A DNA stretch of 64,000 nt from Candidula unifasciata (taxonomy: Eukaryota > Mollusca > Gastropoda > Stylommatophora > Geomitridae), in assembly GCA_905116865.2 (NCBI GenBank), contig CAJHNH020000808.1, forward strand, positions 93,501 through 157,500, written 5' to 3'. The notes below the pieces were generated by a model, which was not told the DNA's origin, did not search any database, and saw only the letters and a program-made list of their open reading frames with translations. Shown piece by piece: positions 54,309-64,000 of this stretch. The stretch's first letter is position 1, and each line of letters starts with the position of its first letter. The position numbers and the translations under genes were made by a program.

Positions 54309-55462
54309 CGTGTATGTATGTATGTTTGTATGTATGTATGTATGTATGTATGTATGTATGTATGTATGTATGTATGTATGTATGTATGTATGTATGTATG
54401 TATGTATGTATGTATGTATGTATGTATGTATGTATGTATGTATGTATGTATGTATGTATGTATGTATGTATGTATGTATGTATGTATGTATGTATGTATG
54501 TATGTATGTATGTATGTATGTATGTATGTATGTATGTATGTATGTATGTATGTATGTATGTATGTATGTATGTATGTATGTATGTATGTATGTATGTATG
54601 TATGTATGTATGTATGTATGTATGTATGTATGTATGTATGTATGTATGTATGTATGTATGTATGTATGTATGTATGTATGTATGTATGTATGTATGTATG
54701 TATGTATGTATGTATGTATGTATGTATGTATGTATGTATGTATGTATGTATGTAGGTAGGTAGGTAGGTAGGTAGGTAGGTAGGTAGGTAGGTAGGTAGG
54801 TAGGTAGGTAGGTAGGTAGGTAGGTAGGTAGGTAGGTAGGTAGGTAGGTAGGTAGGTAGGTAGGTAGGTAGGTAGGTAGGTAGGTAGGTAGGTAGGTAGG
54901 TAGGTAGGTAGGTAGGTAGGTAGGTAGGTAGGTAGGTAGGTAGGTAGGTAGGTAGGTAGGTAGGTAGGTAGGTAGGTAGGTAGGTAGGTAGGTAGGTAGG
55001 TAGGTAGGTAGGTAGGTAGGTAGGTAGGTAGGTAGGTAGGTAGGTAGGTAGGTAGGTAGGTATGTATGTATGTATGTATGTATGTATGTATGTATGTATG
55101 TATGTATGTATGTATGTATGTATGTATGTATGTATGTATGTATGTATGTATGTATGTATGTATGTATGTATGTATGTATGTATGTATGTATGTATGTATG
55201 TATGTATGTATGTATGTATGTATGTATGTATGTATGTATGTATGTATGTATGTATGTATGTATGTATGTATGTATGTATGTATGTATGTATGTATGTATG
55301 TATGTATGTATGTATGTATGTATGTATGTATGTATGTATGTATGTATGTATGTATGTATGTATGTATGTATGTATGTATGTATGTATGTATGTATGTATG
55401 TATGTATGTATGTATGTATGTATGTATGTATGTATGTATGTATGTGTGTGTGTGTGTGTGTA
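54309..55462. repeat. (TATG)n-(TAGG)n-(TATG)n compound microsatellite
   Basis: TATG to ~54753, then ~77 TAGG units to ~55061, then TATG to ~55444 and a short TG run. Boundaries are sharp. One TATG-to-TTTG variant lies near 54324. The minus-strand 449-codon frame (YIHT/YLPT) is an artefact of the 12-nt joint period. Confidence 0.97.
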
Positions 55463-55559
55463 TCTATCATCAAGTAAAACAGAAATTATATTCAAAACTT
55501 TATGAGACCACTACAGCCTATCCTAGAAACCGGCAATAAAAGCAGTTTTCTGGAATCTT

Positions 55560-56755
55560 AGACACAGCCCGGTTTTCATTCTCTGTTACTAGAGCTGTGT
55601 TCTGGATTCTTATACACAGTCTGGTCTTCATAATCTGTTACTAGAGCTGTGTTCTGGATTCTTATACACAGTCTGGTCTTCAAAATCTGTTACTAGAGCT
55701 GTGGTCTGGATTCTTATACACAGTCTGGTCTTCATAATCTGTTACTGGAGCTGCGTTCTGGATTCTTATACACAGTTTGGTCTTCATAATCTGTTACTAG
55801 AGCTGTGTTCTAGTATGTCACTGTCCTGTCTTTCTTCCCTGTTACTGGAGCTGTGTTTTAGTATGTCACAGTCCGGCCTTCATTCCCTGTTACTGTAGCT
55901 GTGTTTTAGTATGTCACAGTCCGGCCTTCATTTTCTGTTACTGTAGCTGTGTTTTAGTATGTCACAGTCCGGCCTTCATTCCCTGTTACTGTAGCTGTGT
56001 TTTAGTATGTCACAGTCCGGCCTTCATTCCCTGTTACTGTAGCTGTGTTTTAGTATGTCACAGTCCGGCCTTCATTTTCTGTTACTGGAGCTGTGTTCTA
56101 GTATGTCACAGTCCGGCCTTCATTTTCTGTTACTGGAGCTGTGTTCTAGTATGTCATAATGTGGCCTTCATTCCCTGTTACTGGAGCTGTGTTTTAGTAT
56201 ATCACAGTCCGGTCTTCCTTCCCTGTTACTAGAGCTGTGTTCTAGTATGTCACAGTCCGACCTTCATTTTTTGTTACTAGAGTTGTGTTTTAGTATGTCA
56301 CAGTCCGGTCTTTCTTCCCTGTAACTGGAGCTGTGTTCTAGTATGTCACAGTCCGGCCTTCATTCCCTGTTACTGGAGCTGTGTTTCAGTATGTCACAGT
56401 CCGGTCTTCCTTCCCTGTTACTGGAGCTGTGTTTTAGTATGTCACAGTCTGGTCTTCATTCCCTGTTACTGGAGCTGTGTTTTAGTATGTCACAGTCTGG
56501 CCTTCATTCCCTGTTACTGGAGCTGTGTTTTAGTGTGTCACAGTCCGGTCTTCTTTTCCTGTTACTGGAGCTGTGTTTTAGTATGTCATAGTCCGGCCTT
56601 CAATCCCTGTTACTAGAGCTGTGTTCTAGTATTTCACAGTCTGGCCTTCATTCACTGTTACTAGAGTTGTGTTCTAGTATGTCAGACACAGCCCAGAATT
56701 CCTTCCCTGTTACTGGAGTTTGTGTTCTGGAATGTTAAACAAGCCGGGTCATCAT
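55560..56755. repeat. 48/52-bp minisatellite, ~25 units
   Basis: The main unit (48 bp) is TGTCACAGTCCGGCCTTCAT plus TCCCTGTTACTGGAGCTGTG plus TTTTAGTA. The first ~5 units (55560-55810) are a 52-bp variant with GGATTCTTATACACAGTCTG. 48 bp is a multiple of three, which explains the open plus frames (SMSQSGLHSLLLELCF). Confidence 0.94.
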
Positions 56756-57250
56756 TCCCTGTTGCTAGCGCTTGACAGTGTCCCTAGTGCAGGAGCAACG
56801 GACACCTCATGATAGATCGATTGTGTTTATCGATTATCCCAGACTAGGCCATATAGAAAGAGCTCTAAATTGATGCAGTGCTAGAAACAACTTTTTAGAA
56901 AGATACTACTGGGTTTCGGCGTATCTTTTACTTTGGATGCAGATAGGAAAGCAGGGAAATATTCAGAGAAAAATGTAAGGATATTGTTTTAGATACACAG
57001 ACAGACACAAGTCATTGACCAAATAGGTAGACAATACATATACTGGCATATCACTTAGCTGTCGGAAGAACAGGTTGCACAAACAAAGGAACAGACGAAT
57101 GAACTTTATTTTCAAAGGGTTAGGAATTCCTCATGCAGGTACATGTAACATTCTGCCAGTTTATTAGCTTTATATGCAGTTTTTCAATTGACATTCTTTC
57201 ACACGTTAACACATTCAACAATTACAACTTTCTAGGAGGTTGAAAAGATT
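56756..57250. other. No feature recognised
   Basis: Unique-looking sequence, no coding or repeat signal beyond a CAGACAGACA run. Confidence 0.5.
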
Positions 57251-57252
<2 letters not shown>

Positions 57253-57296
<44 letters not shown>

Positions 57297-57311
57297 AAAG
57301 GGAAGGGCGGG

Positions 57312-57372
<61 letters not shown>
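57253..57372. repeat. (GT)n and (GA)n microsatellites
   Basis: GT run, short G-rich spacer, then GA run. Confidence 0.96.
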
Positions 57373-57374
<2 letters not shown>

Positions 57375-57552
57375 GGGGTAGAGCTGTGATGTATCCTTGC
57401 TGTCTGACATCGAAGACGGAAATGTCTGGAGTGGCAAACATTTAGGCAGTCTGCCATATGAACAATCCGCTTTATCGCGAAGAAACGGAAACCTGTCCAT
57501 TTTTTTTTTGTTTACGTTGTTGCAGAAACAAATATTAGGCTATTTCATAAAG

Positions 57553-57955
57553 CTAGGCCAGGGTGGCTGCGTGGTCTCGAGGCATTGTGTCCGCCTCGAG
57601 TGCTAGAGGATCTGGGTTTCCCTCCCCGGTAAAAGCTGGGAATTTTTCACGTGGACTTGAACCTCTAGTACTTCCATCTGGTCTCTTTGTAGTAAGATCG
57701 GACGTCCGTATGAAAGGTTACGCACGTAAAACAAAAAATCCCTTGGCAGTTGGAAATAAAAAAGAGTAGGCTAATGGCGCTGCCCGCGCAAAATTAGGAG
57801 TTAAAAATCTACCAAAGTATTTCAGGATCCTCGCCGGTGCTACAGAGCCTATGCACTGCGCTAAGCTTCTTCGGAGTTAAAAGAGGAACGGAGCACTTAT
57901 GGCTTACTACCCGTGTGCCATGATGTTGATCCGTTGTTCAACCCCAAACCTCAAA
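57553..57955 (+). mobile_element. SINE-E copy, tRNA-like head, ~400 bp
   Basis: Head GGTGGCTGCGTGGTCTCGAG, CTCGAGTGCTAGAGGATCTG with GGGTTTCCCTCC (decayed B-box), GGTAAAAGCTGGGAATTTTT, TAGTAAGATCGGACGTCCGT, AATCCCTTGGCAGTTGGAAA, AATGGCGCTGCCCG and CAGGATCCTCGCCGGT. It ends near GATCCGTTGTTCAA. The only other copy in the window is inverted at 60395. Confidence 0.7.
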
Positions 57956-58129
57956 CTTAATGAAACTAGGACCTAGTGCAGCAAGAAACTTCACAGTATA
58001 TAGGTGTTTTTTTAAACAGGCAGCGAGAGTATTACACAGAGTAAAATTGCCAAAAATTAAAATTAAAAAACTTCCAAATACTGCTTTTAATATATCACTT
58101 TTGCGGTGTAGGCAGGCATATCTTTGAGT

Positions 58130-58290
58130 CTGAGGGTTTTTCGGCCGCATGGCTAGTGCTGTCGCCACGACTGTGCGAGTGAGAATTTTTTTGGGTCTCT
58201 GACAGAAAAATATCCCCAGCCTTACTGAGGATTCGAATCCGGGTCTCCTGTTTGAGAATCCAGCGTTCTAACCGTTCGGCCAGCCGTTGC
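58130..58290 (-). mobile_element. SINE-B copy
   Basis: The minus strand reads CGGCTGGCCGAACGGTTAGA, ACGCTGGATTCTC, B-box GGATTCGAATCCTC-type, AGTAAGGCTGGGGATATTTT and CAGTCGTGGCGACAGCACTA plus GCCATGCGGCC. Confidence 0.8.
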
Positions 58291-58784
58291 TCACATAGTA
58301 GAATACACACACACACACAAATCAAATTCTCAGATTTCATACTCGAACAAAATAATCAAAAAATGCAATAAATAATGTCATAAAACGTGTTTTAAAAATT
58401 AGATAAATTTGCACAGTAAACAGAATAAAACAAATATTATTCTTTTCTTTTGTACAGAGAGTATCTTATTTTTAGAAGTTGTTGTTGCTGTTGTAATTCT
58501 AAAGTAGAAGCTTTAAATAAAGCAAATAAATTCCGTAACTGGACAGTTTTGTAGCGATTTTACTTTTTTTGTTGATCTCTGAATGTTCGTGTAGAGAGAA
58601 AATATTGCGCTGGAACTATAATCTATGTGAGGAAGTTTTCGGTTTTATGAATATTTTCTAATTCCCTTTGCTTTATTTAGTCTCTTGTACCTTTTGTATT
58701 AAAAAAAAAAAAAGTTTGCACAGAGAAAATAGGATCTTCTATAGAATGCTTTTTTATTTTTTAATTTGTGAGACGGGGTAGACA
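58291..58784. other. No feature recognised
   Basis: AT-rich, with a CA run at 58307-58318. Nothing coding seen. Confidence 0.5.
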
Positions 58785-59035
58785 GGGAATGGAAAATGGG
58801 AAAATGCGGCAAATGCGGGGGGGGGGGGGGGGGGGAAGGGTTAGGGGTGTGGGAGTGCTTGTAGTTTCGGCAGAGACGTAAGTATCTGTCTGATTAAATA
58901 TCCGTCTCGTTTTTCCCTTAAGTTTCGAGCATCGGCCAGATCCTCTGGTAACTCCTCGCAGCGCCATTCTCCTCTGTTTGTGCCTGTTCACTCGCTTCCA
59001 AAGAGCCCTCACAACATCTGGCTTTTCATACATCC
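58785..59035 (-). pseudogene. RNase H-bearing LINE, C-terminal fragment
   Basis: The minus strand reads HKQRRMALRGVTRGSGRCSK, LKGKTRRIFNQTDTYVSAET, which parallels the RGVxRGSGRxSxLxGRxRxxFNQT segment found after RNase H in this LINE family. A G tract (58817-58836) ends the frame. Confidence 0.6.
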
Positions 59036-59484
59036 GTTCACCGCCAAGTTGTGCAGAACCACCCGGTCTAATGTCTGCTCATTTCCCAACACATCTGCAT
59101 TATTTTAAGAAAATTTCAAAATGACGCTAACCAGCCTTGACCTCAGAAACGATGCTTGCCACTATGCCGGAGCATGCTTGTCTCCAAGCGTAAACAATTG
59201 CTAATTACTGATTTTAAAATCTCTTTATTGTCTATCGGACGTACTCATAGATATGTCTTCTAAAGCTGCTGCTGTTTTAACTATCTCTGAGTAAAGATTC
59301 CACATGACATCATTCAGAACAAGCATATGTTAGCTTCTGCTCCTTCAACAGCCAGCGAAGAGTACATACTGGTGGTACCTGTTGTTATCTGGTTAACTAT
59401 CTGTCTTGGCCGCCTCTCCTGATTCACCCCCCCCCCCCTTTTCCCCAACTCGAGTTGACCTCAAAGTTCACAAACACTTCCAGC

Positions 59485-60215
59485 TTCACCATTCTCTATT
59501 AATGTCTTAAGTTGTATCTGCTTACTGTTCCACCCACTGCTCCATTCTCTCTTAATGTCTTAAGTTTTACCTGCTTACTGTTCCACCCGCTGCACCATTC
59601 TCTCTTAATGTCTTAAGTTGTACCTGCTTACAGTTCCACCCACTGCTCCATTCTCTCTTAATGTCTTAAGTTTTACCTGCTTACTGTTCCACCCACTGCA
59701 CCATTCTCTCTTAATGTCTTAAATTGCACCTGCTAACTGTTCCACCCACTGCACCATTCTCTCTTAATGTCTTAAGTTGTACCTGCTATCTGTTCCACCC
59801 ACTGCACCATTCTCTCTTAATGTCTTAAGTTTTTACCTGCTTACTGTTCCACCCACTGCACCATTCTCTCTTAATGTCTTAAGTTTTACCTGCTTACTGT
59901 TCCACCCACTGCACCATTCTCTCTTAATGTCTTAAGTTGTACCAGCTTACTGTTCCACCCACTGCTCCATTCTCTCTTAATGTCTTAAGTTGTACCTGCT
60001 TACTGTTCCACCCACTGCACCATTCTCTCTTAATGTCTTAAGTTGTACTAGCTTACTGCTCCACCCACTGCACCATTTTCTCTTAATGTCTTAAGCTGTA
60101 CCTGCTTACTGTTCCACCCACTGCACCATTCTCTCTTAATGTCTTAAGTTGAACCTGCTTACTGTTCCACCCACTGCTTCATTCTCTCTTAATGTCTTAA
60201 ATTGTAGCACCTTAC
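59485..60215. repeat. 53-bp minisatellite, ~14 units
   Basis: Unit CACCATTCTCTCTTAATGTC plus TTAAGTTGTACCTGCTTACT plus GTTCCACCCACTG (53-54 bp). Unit variants alternate TTTTACC/TTGTACC and GCACC/GCTCC. No open frame is maintained because the period is not a multiple of three. Confidence 0.95.
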
Positions 60216-60394
60216 TGCACCAGAGAGCGAACAAGAAAGAAATATGCACGGAAAAGAGGGAAATGTGAATACATTTTCTGTACGTGATAAGAAAAGAATC
60301 GATGTCTGTAACAGCCCAGAAACTGATTATACGACAGACTAAAAAATTACCGGCGAGCGAAGAAATCGTTGAATGTTTTTCTAACAGGCAATGG

Positions 60395-60785
60395 TTTTGA
60401 GGTTTTGAACAACGGATCTACACCATGGCCCACGGGTGTAACCTATAAATGCTGCGTTCTTTTTCTAACTCAAGTCTGAGTCCAGAGAAGCTCAGGACAG
60501 TGCACAGGCTCCGTATACCGGCGAGGATCCTAAAATACTTTGGGTAGATTTTAAACTCCAAATGTTGCCCGGACAGCGCCATTTGACTACTCTTTTTTAT
60601 TTGCAACTGCCAAGGGATTTTTTTTACGAAAAATGCACACGGGCGTCCGATCTTACTACCCACAGACCAGGGGGAATACCAGAAGTCCAAATCCACGTGA
60701 AAAAAAAACCCCCAGCTTTTACCGAAGCTTGAACCCAGAACCTCCAGCACTCGAGGACACGCATGGAAAGCCTATTGGGTTATGA
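60395..60785 (-). mobile_element. SINE-E copy, inverted relative to 57553
   Basis: The reverse complement gives TGTCCTCGAGTGCTGGAGGT, TCTGGGTTCAAGC, TAGTAAGATCGGACGCCCGT, AATCCCTTGGCAGTTGCAAA, AATGGCGCTGTCCGG and AGGATCCTCGCCGGTATACG. Roughly 75% identity with the other copy by eye. Confidence 0.72.
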
Positions 60786-61560
60786 GACATGATTTTCGTT
60801 GCTTGGCGTCAAGAAATCTGACTATGATTGTGACAGTTTGTGTTACTATAAATCAGAAACCATGTATGACCTATTTTACTTGTAAGGCCGTTTTCATACA
60901 CACCGGCAAAACCGGAGCCGGTTACGGAGACGGCACCGCTGCCAGTCATTGACTCTTTTCATGCACGGCGATGAAACCAGAGTCGACTTTGGCTCTTTTC
61001 ACATGCGCTGGCATTCTCTCAGTGCCGGGAATTAGTGCAGTAGGTTTTTACTGTGTTGTTAACAATAATAAGGCGTTGAATGACAAATAGGTATAATAAT
61101 AGAAGCTAGAATTGCCATTAACTGATTGTTATTACTATCGTCATCAACATAATCATCATCTCTTAAGTAGCGAGGCGTGATCAGTTCTCTTGTATAATCG
61201 TTAGCAGATAACAGTTACACTGGAGAGGGAATCAAGTAATATGGTCTTTCTCATAGCTTCGTTATTAAGAATAATGCGAGCGCAGCTGGAATCGTATTAC
61301 CAGTAAATGGCAGCTTTCACACCCGTTGCAGTTTCCGAATGAGTGACTTAAGAGTTCTATTCGCCATTTTTGAGGCGTCAGTTGAGTAAGAGATCTCTAG
61401 CACGGGCCCTTCTCGACAACTTCTACCAGGCCTAATTCACTATAGAGGATGTCCTTGGGAACTCTGCCCTCCTTCATTCTCCAGGTTGACCCAGCCACCT
61501 GAGCCTTCGTAAACTGAGCATTGAGAAGACTGTTGTAATACCCGCACTTTCCAATACCTC
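60786..61560. other. Mostly unassigned; possible MITE
   Basis: 60887-61040 has GGCCGTTTTCATACACACCG, GCAAAACCGGAGCCGG and repeated CTCTTTTCA-CATGC motifs, in the style of the start of a PIF/Harbinger MITE, but I could not find an inverted partner. Confidence 0.25.
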
Positions 61561-61566
61561 CGATAC

Positions 61567-61575
61567 CTCAGTGTT

Positions 61576-61654
<79 letters not shown>

Positions 61655-61666
61655 GCAAACACTGAG
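61567..61666. repeat. (TA)n palindrome with 12-bp inverted arms
   Basis: CTCAGTGTTTGC (61567-61578) and GCAAACACTGAG (61655-61666) are exact inverse complements around a pure TA array. The whole ~100 bp can extrude as a cruciform or form a hairpin transcript. Confidence 0.92.
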
Positions 61667-62688
61667 CTATGTGTATCATCACTACTTCAGTCAATTGCTG
61701 ATACAGGCAAACACAAAACATAACCTTTATTTCACAACTCACCAAGTACAAACAAAAACATAATGCATAATATCAATATTCAATGTAAGCAAGCCTAAAA
61801 GATACTTTTTAATAACAAATGTAAACTGAAGCAAAGATATCACAAATATTAGGGCTTATATAATCAATGAACAAATGCCATTCAAATACTGTGTAGCTCG
61901 TTCAATACTAAAAGACTTAGATTTAAATACTTAAATAGCTAACAGTCACAATAAAAAGAGCATGCGGGTATTATTTTCAAAGATATAGCATATGTTATGC
62001 CGTATCCTTGCATGCCTAGCCAGATGTTTTTTCATGCTAAGACCAAATTTAAAATATATAATTAAATACCGTTTATTGTTTACCGTAATACTGATTATAG
62101 CTGATTAGATTACACACTGATCGTTGGTTGGACAGAAAGAGTGGTACGAAGAACGACCACAGTACACCGGGGTTTTATGTTTTAACACGGCACTGTCTCA
62201 CTTAGCAAAGAGACGGTGACTCGCTCAGCTGGTCGCATAAAGAGTGGAGTTCCGTAGCTCCAAATACTATCCCTATATATAATTGAATCACGTAAACTCA
62301 CTATGGAATCACAGAGTCTAAAGTGGAAGCCACACCCATCTGAACGCAAGGCAAAGAAACCGTTTAACCATCCCATGGAGACCCCTGTTGGTCTCCGTGA
62401 CTTCTTATGTGGGAAACCCACTATTGTCCGTCAACGACCTATCACCAAGAAGGGCAGGTAGGCGAATACTCGCTTAAACCTCTTGTGGTCTAATTTGATG
62501 GACATCATATATTCTCTCTATTATTATCAGTCAAAAGGACATGATAACAACAGAAGAGTAGAAATGCAACACTTGGGTGGTTGGCCACATAGCTTGGACG
62601 AATAAGATATGCTTCGTGTTTTTAGTGATCGTGTGAGATGGCCAACAAAGATACCACCCTTTTTCCCCTCTAAATTTCCCCTTGTCCC

Positions 62689-62691
<3 letters not shown>
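61667..62691. other. No feature recognised
   Basis: AT-rich. The minus-strand 79-codon frame at 62182-62421 (GWLNGFFALRSDGCGFHFRL) has no known family. Confidence 0.4.
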
Positions 62692-62760
<69 letters not shown>

Positions 62761-62780
62761 CTATATATATATATATATAA
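62692..62780. repeat. (TA)n microsatellite
   Basis: TA array with one TATACTATAT interruption. It is followed at 62800-62860 by CTCGGAAACTACTGAACC ... CTGAAATTTTCAGG, a motif seen near termini of dispersed repeats in other invertebrates (from memory, unverified). Confidence 0.9.
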
Positions 62781-62862
62781 ATCAATGTTTGTGTGTTTGT
62801 TTCACCCCTATAGACTCGGAAACTACTGAACCTATTTAGCTGAAATTTTCAGGATATGTTTG

Positions 62863-63420
62863 TTGTGATACCGGATTTTGAACTGTCGTGGTTTGAAATT
62901 CAACCTGTCACTGTTAGAGATAGGTGACTACAATTTATGCCAAAATATACGCAACTAATATTTATACCTTTAATGATTTCTAATTATAGCCACGTTAGTA
63001 ATTGCGCATGCGCCGTATTTACCATTCGCCGGCGAGTTACGTGCAGCCAACGCCTTCTCTAATACTAATACATAGAGTAGGTCGTGGTACAGCAAACAAG
63101 ACTTTCTCTATATTTGCCACAATAACCATATTAAACACGATTTATATTTTCTGTTTTTTTTTCAAACAACCTTCGATGGGGGGGGGGGGGGGGGGGGGGG
63201 GGGGGAGAATTAAGGACTATCTCGACGTCGGCGTAGACAGTGACTGCGACATTAATTTCATTAACCGTGTTAGACACTTGCGATTTCTATTTCATTAATA
63301 TATCTGGAGTATCTGTCTACGAGAAAACAATTGCCTGCGGTTTTGAATTGTGTTTTAATCGCGACACAGTAGTAGATACTCACATGTCTAATAGTTGAGT
63401 TCTCTTTTCATTGTTCCGAT
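62863..63420. other. No feature recognised
   Basis: Contains a ~27-nt poly-G tract at 63178. The frame across it is low complexity beyond the tract. Confidence 0.45.
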
Positions 63421-63424
63421 TAAG

Positions 63425-63585
63425 TGGCTGCTTGGTCGAATGGTTAGAACACTGGGTTCATGTGCGATAGACCTGGGTTCGAATCCGCAGTCGTTAAATT
63501 TTTTTTTACCCCGGACTAAAATAATATCCTCATCTGCTCTGTCGTGGTGACAGCACTAGCCATGTTGCCTTAATATATAAAAAAA
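63425..63585 (+). mobile_element. SINE-B copy
   Basis: Head TGGCTGCTTGGTCGAATGGT plus TAGAACACTGG, B-box GGGTTCGAATCCGC, poly-T, and CTGTCGTGGTGACAGCACTA plus GCCATGTTGCC. The tRNA-like head is the best preserved of the SINE-B copies. Confidence 0.83.
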
Positions 63586-63839
63586 AAAAAAAAGTAAATG
63601 GGTAAACCATTTGATAATTAAAAATGACCATTTCGCATACTTATGATTGCATTGTTAAACTTTCCGATTGCATGGTTATGCTGAAATTTTATAGATTTTC
63701 ATTTATTTTAATTTAGATTTAGTTATTTCATCTGTGTTGGAATTGTAAGCTGTGATTTTTACAATGGCGTTCATTTCCTAATTATGGTGTTTTTTTCCTG
63801 TGTTCGTTTGCTTTTCAAGTGTTTTTTTTTTTCCCTCCC

Positions 63840-63945
63840 AACTACTTCAATGAGGGAAAGAGTTGTCGGTGAATTTGGGGGGGGGGGGGGGCAAACTATT
63901 TACTGAGAGAGCTTTAAGTCACAGTAACTGCTTTACCCACTTAAA
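63840..63945 (+). repeat. Dispersed repeat also at 5135
   Basis: GAGGGAAAGAGTTGTCGGTG, then a G tract and ACTGAGAGAGCTTTAAGTCA parallel GGGATAGAGGAGTAGTCGGT, a G tract and ACGAGAGAGCTTAAAACATG at 5141-5227. Both lie some hundreds of bases 3' of a SINE-B. Confidence 0.45.
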
Positions 63946-64000
63946 GTAGCAGCAGTAGTAATAGTTGTGGTTGGGCTGTTACACCATAGTGCTCTCATGT

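Noticed and set aside
54146..55495. 449-codon minus-strand frame (YIHT/YLPT)
   Set aside because: Tetranucleotide microsatellite; 12-nt joint period gives a 4-residue peptide repeat.
60887..61330. PIF/Harbinger MITE
   Set aside because: The start looks right (GGCCGTTTTCATACACACCG) but I could find no inverted terminal partner or TSD.

Overview
The window looks like intergenic or accessory DNA from a large, repeat-rich invertebrate animal genome. I found no intact host gene, no bacterial-type gene organisation and no CRISPR array. The mix of RTE-like, RNase H-bearing and restriction-like-endonuclease (RLE) non-LTR retrotransposons, tRNA-headed SINEs and very long microsatellites suggests a lophotrochozoan, most likely a mollusc (gastropod or cephalopod). 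That is an inference from repeat style, not from a marker gene.

Repeat labels used here are my own, not database names. SINE-A, SINE-B and SINE-C are tRNA-headed SINEs. SINE-D is a ~280 bp dispersed repeat. SINE-E is a ~400 bp tRNA-like-headed repeat. HP-SINE is a ~215 bp element with three hairpins and a (GTCA)n tail. LINE fragments fall into RTE-like groups, a group with an RNase H domain, and one RLE (R2/NeSL-type) C-terminus.

Layout. 0-5 kb: 1.75 kb of ACAG/GATA microsatellite, a 36-bp minisatellite and old SINE/LINE pieces. 5.5-14.1 kb: a nested transposon stack. It holds a gag-only LTR retrotransposon with both LTRs, a mariner remnant with both terminal inverted repeats interrupted by a LINE tail, an HP-SINE, and a near-full-length but broken RTE-like LINE that contains a SINE-A. 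14-19.9 kb: sparse, with SINE-C, hAT-like MITEs and LINE tails. 20.0-22.3 kb: a 33-bp minisatellite with higher-order structure. 23-35 kb: SINEs, an ATT array, a 28-bp minisatellite, HP-SINEs, AGT arrays, and the RLE LINE C-terminus at 33.6-34.5 kb. 35.8-38.6 kb: an almost perfect 420-bp tandem duplication and a 1.56 kb array of 21-bp units whose reading frame stays open for 577 codons. 40-44.5 kb: LINE fragments stacked on GAA arrays, and RNase H LINE fragments. 44.5-47.9 kb: a TCTG array and a triplicated block of graded AGT arrays. 48-54 kb: HP-SINEs, one inserted inside another, and more LINE tails. 54.3-55.5 kb: a TATG/TAGG/TATG compound array. 55.6-60.2 kb: 48/52-bp and 53-bp minisatellites and an inverted SINE-E pair. 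61-64 kb: TA palindromes and SINE-B.

Most long reading frames are translations of tandem repeats whose period is a multiple of three (or of their multiples) and should not be read as genes. The observations most worth follow-up are: (i) the HP-SINE family, with paired-base changes in its hairpins, target-site duplications (TSDs) and an in-window empty site; (ii) the gag-only LTR element whose C-terminus resembles an integrase tail; (iii) the graded triplication at 44.7-47.9 kb; (iv) nested insertions dated by their TSDs.
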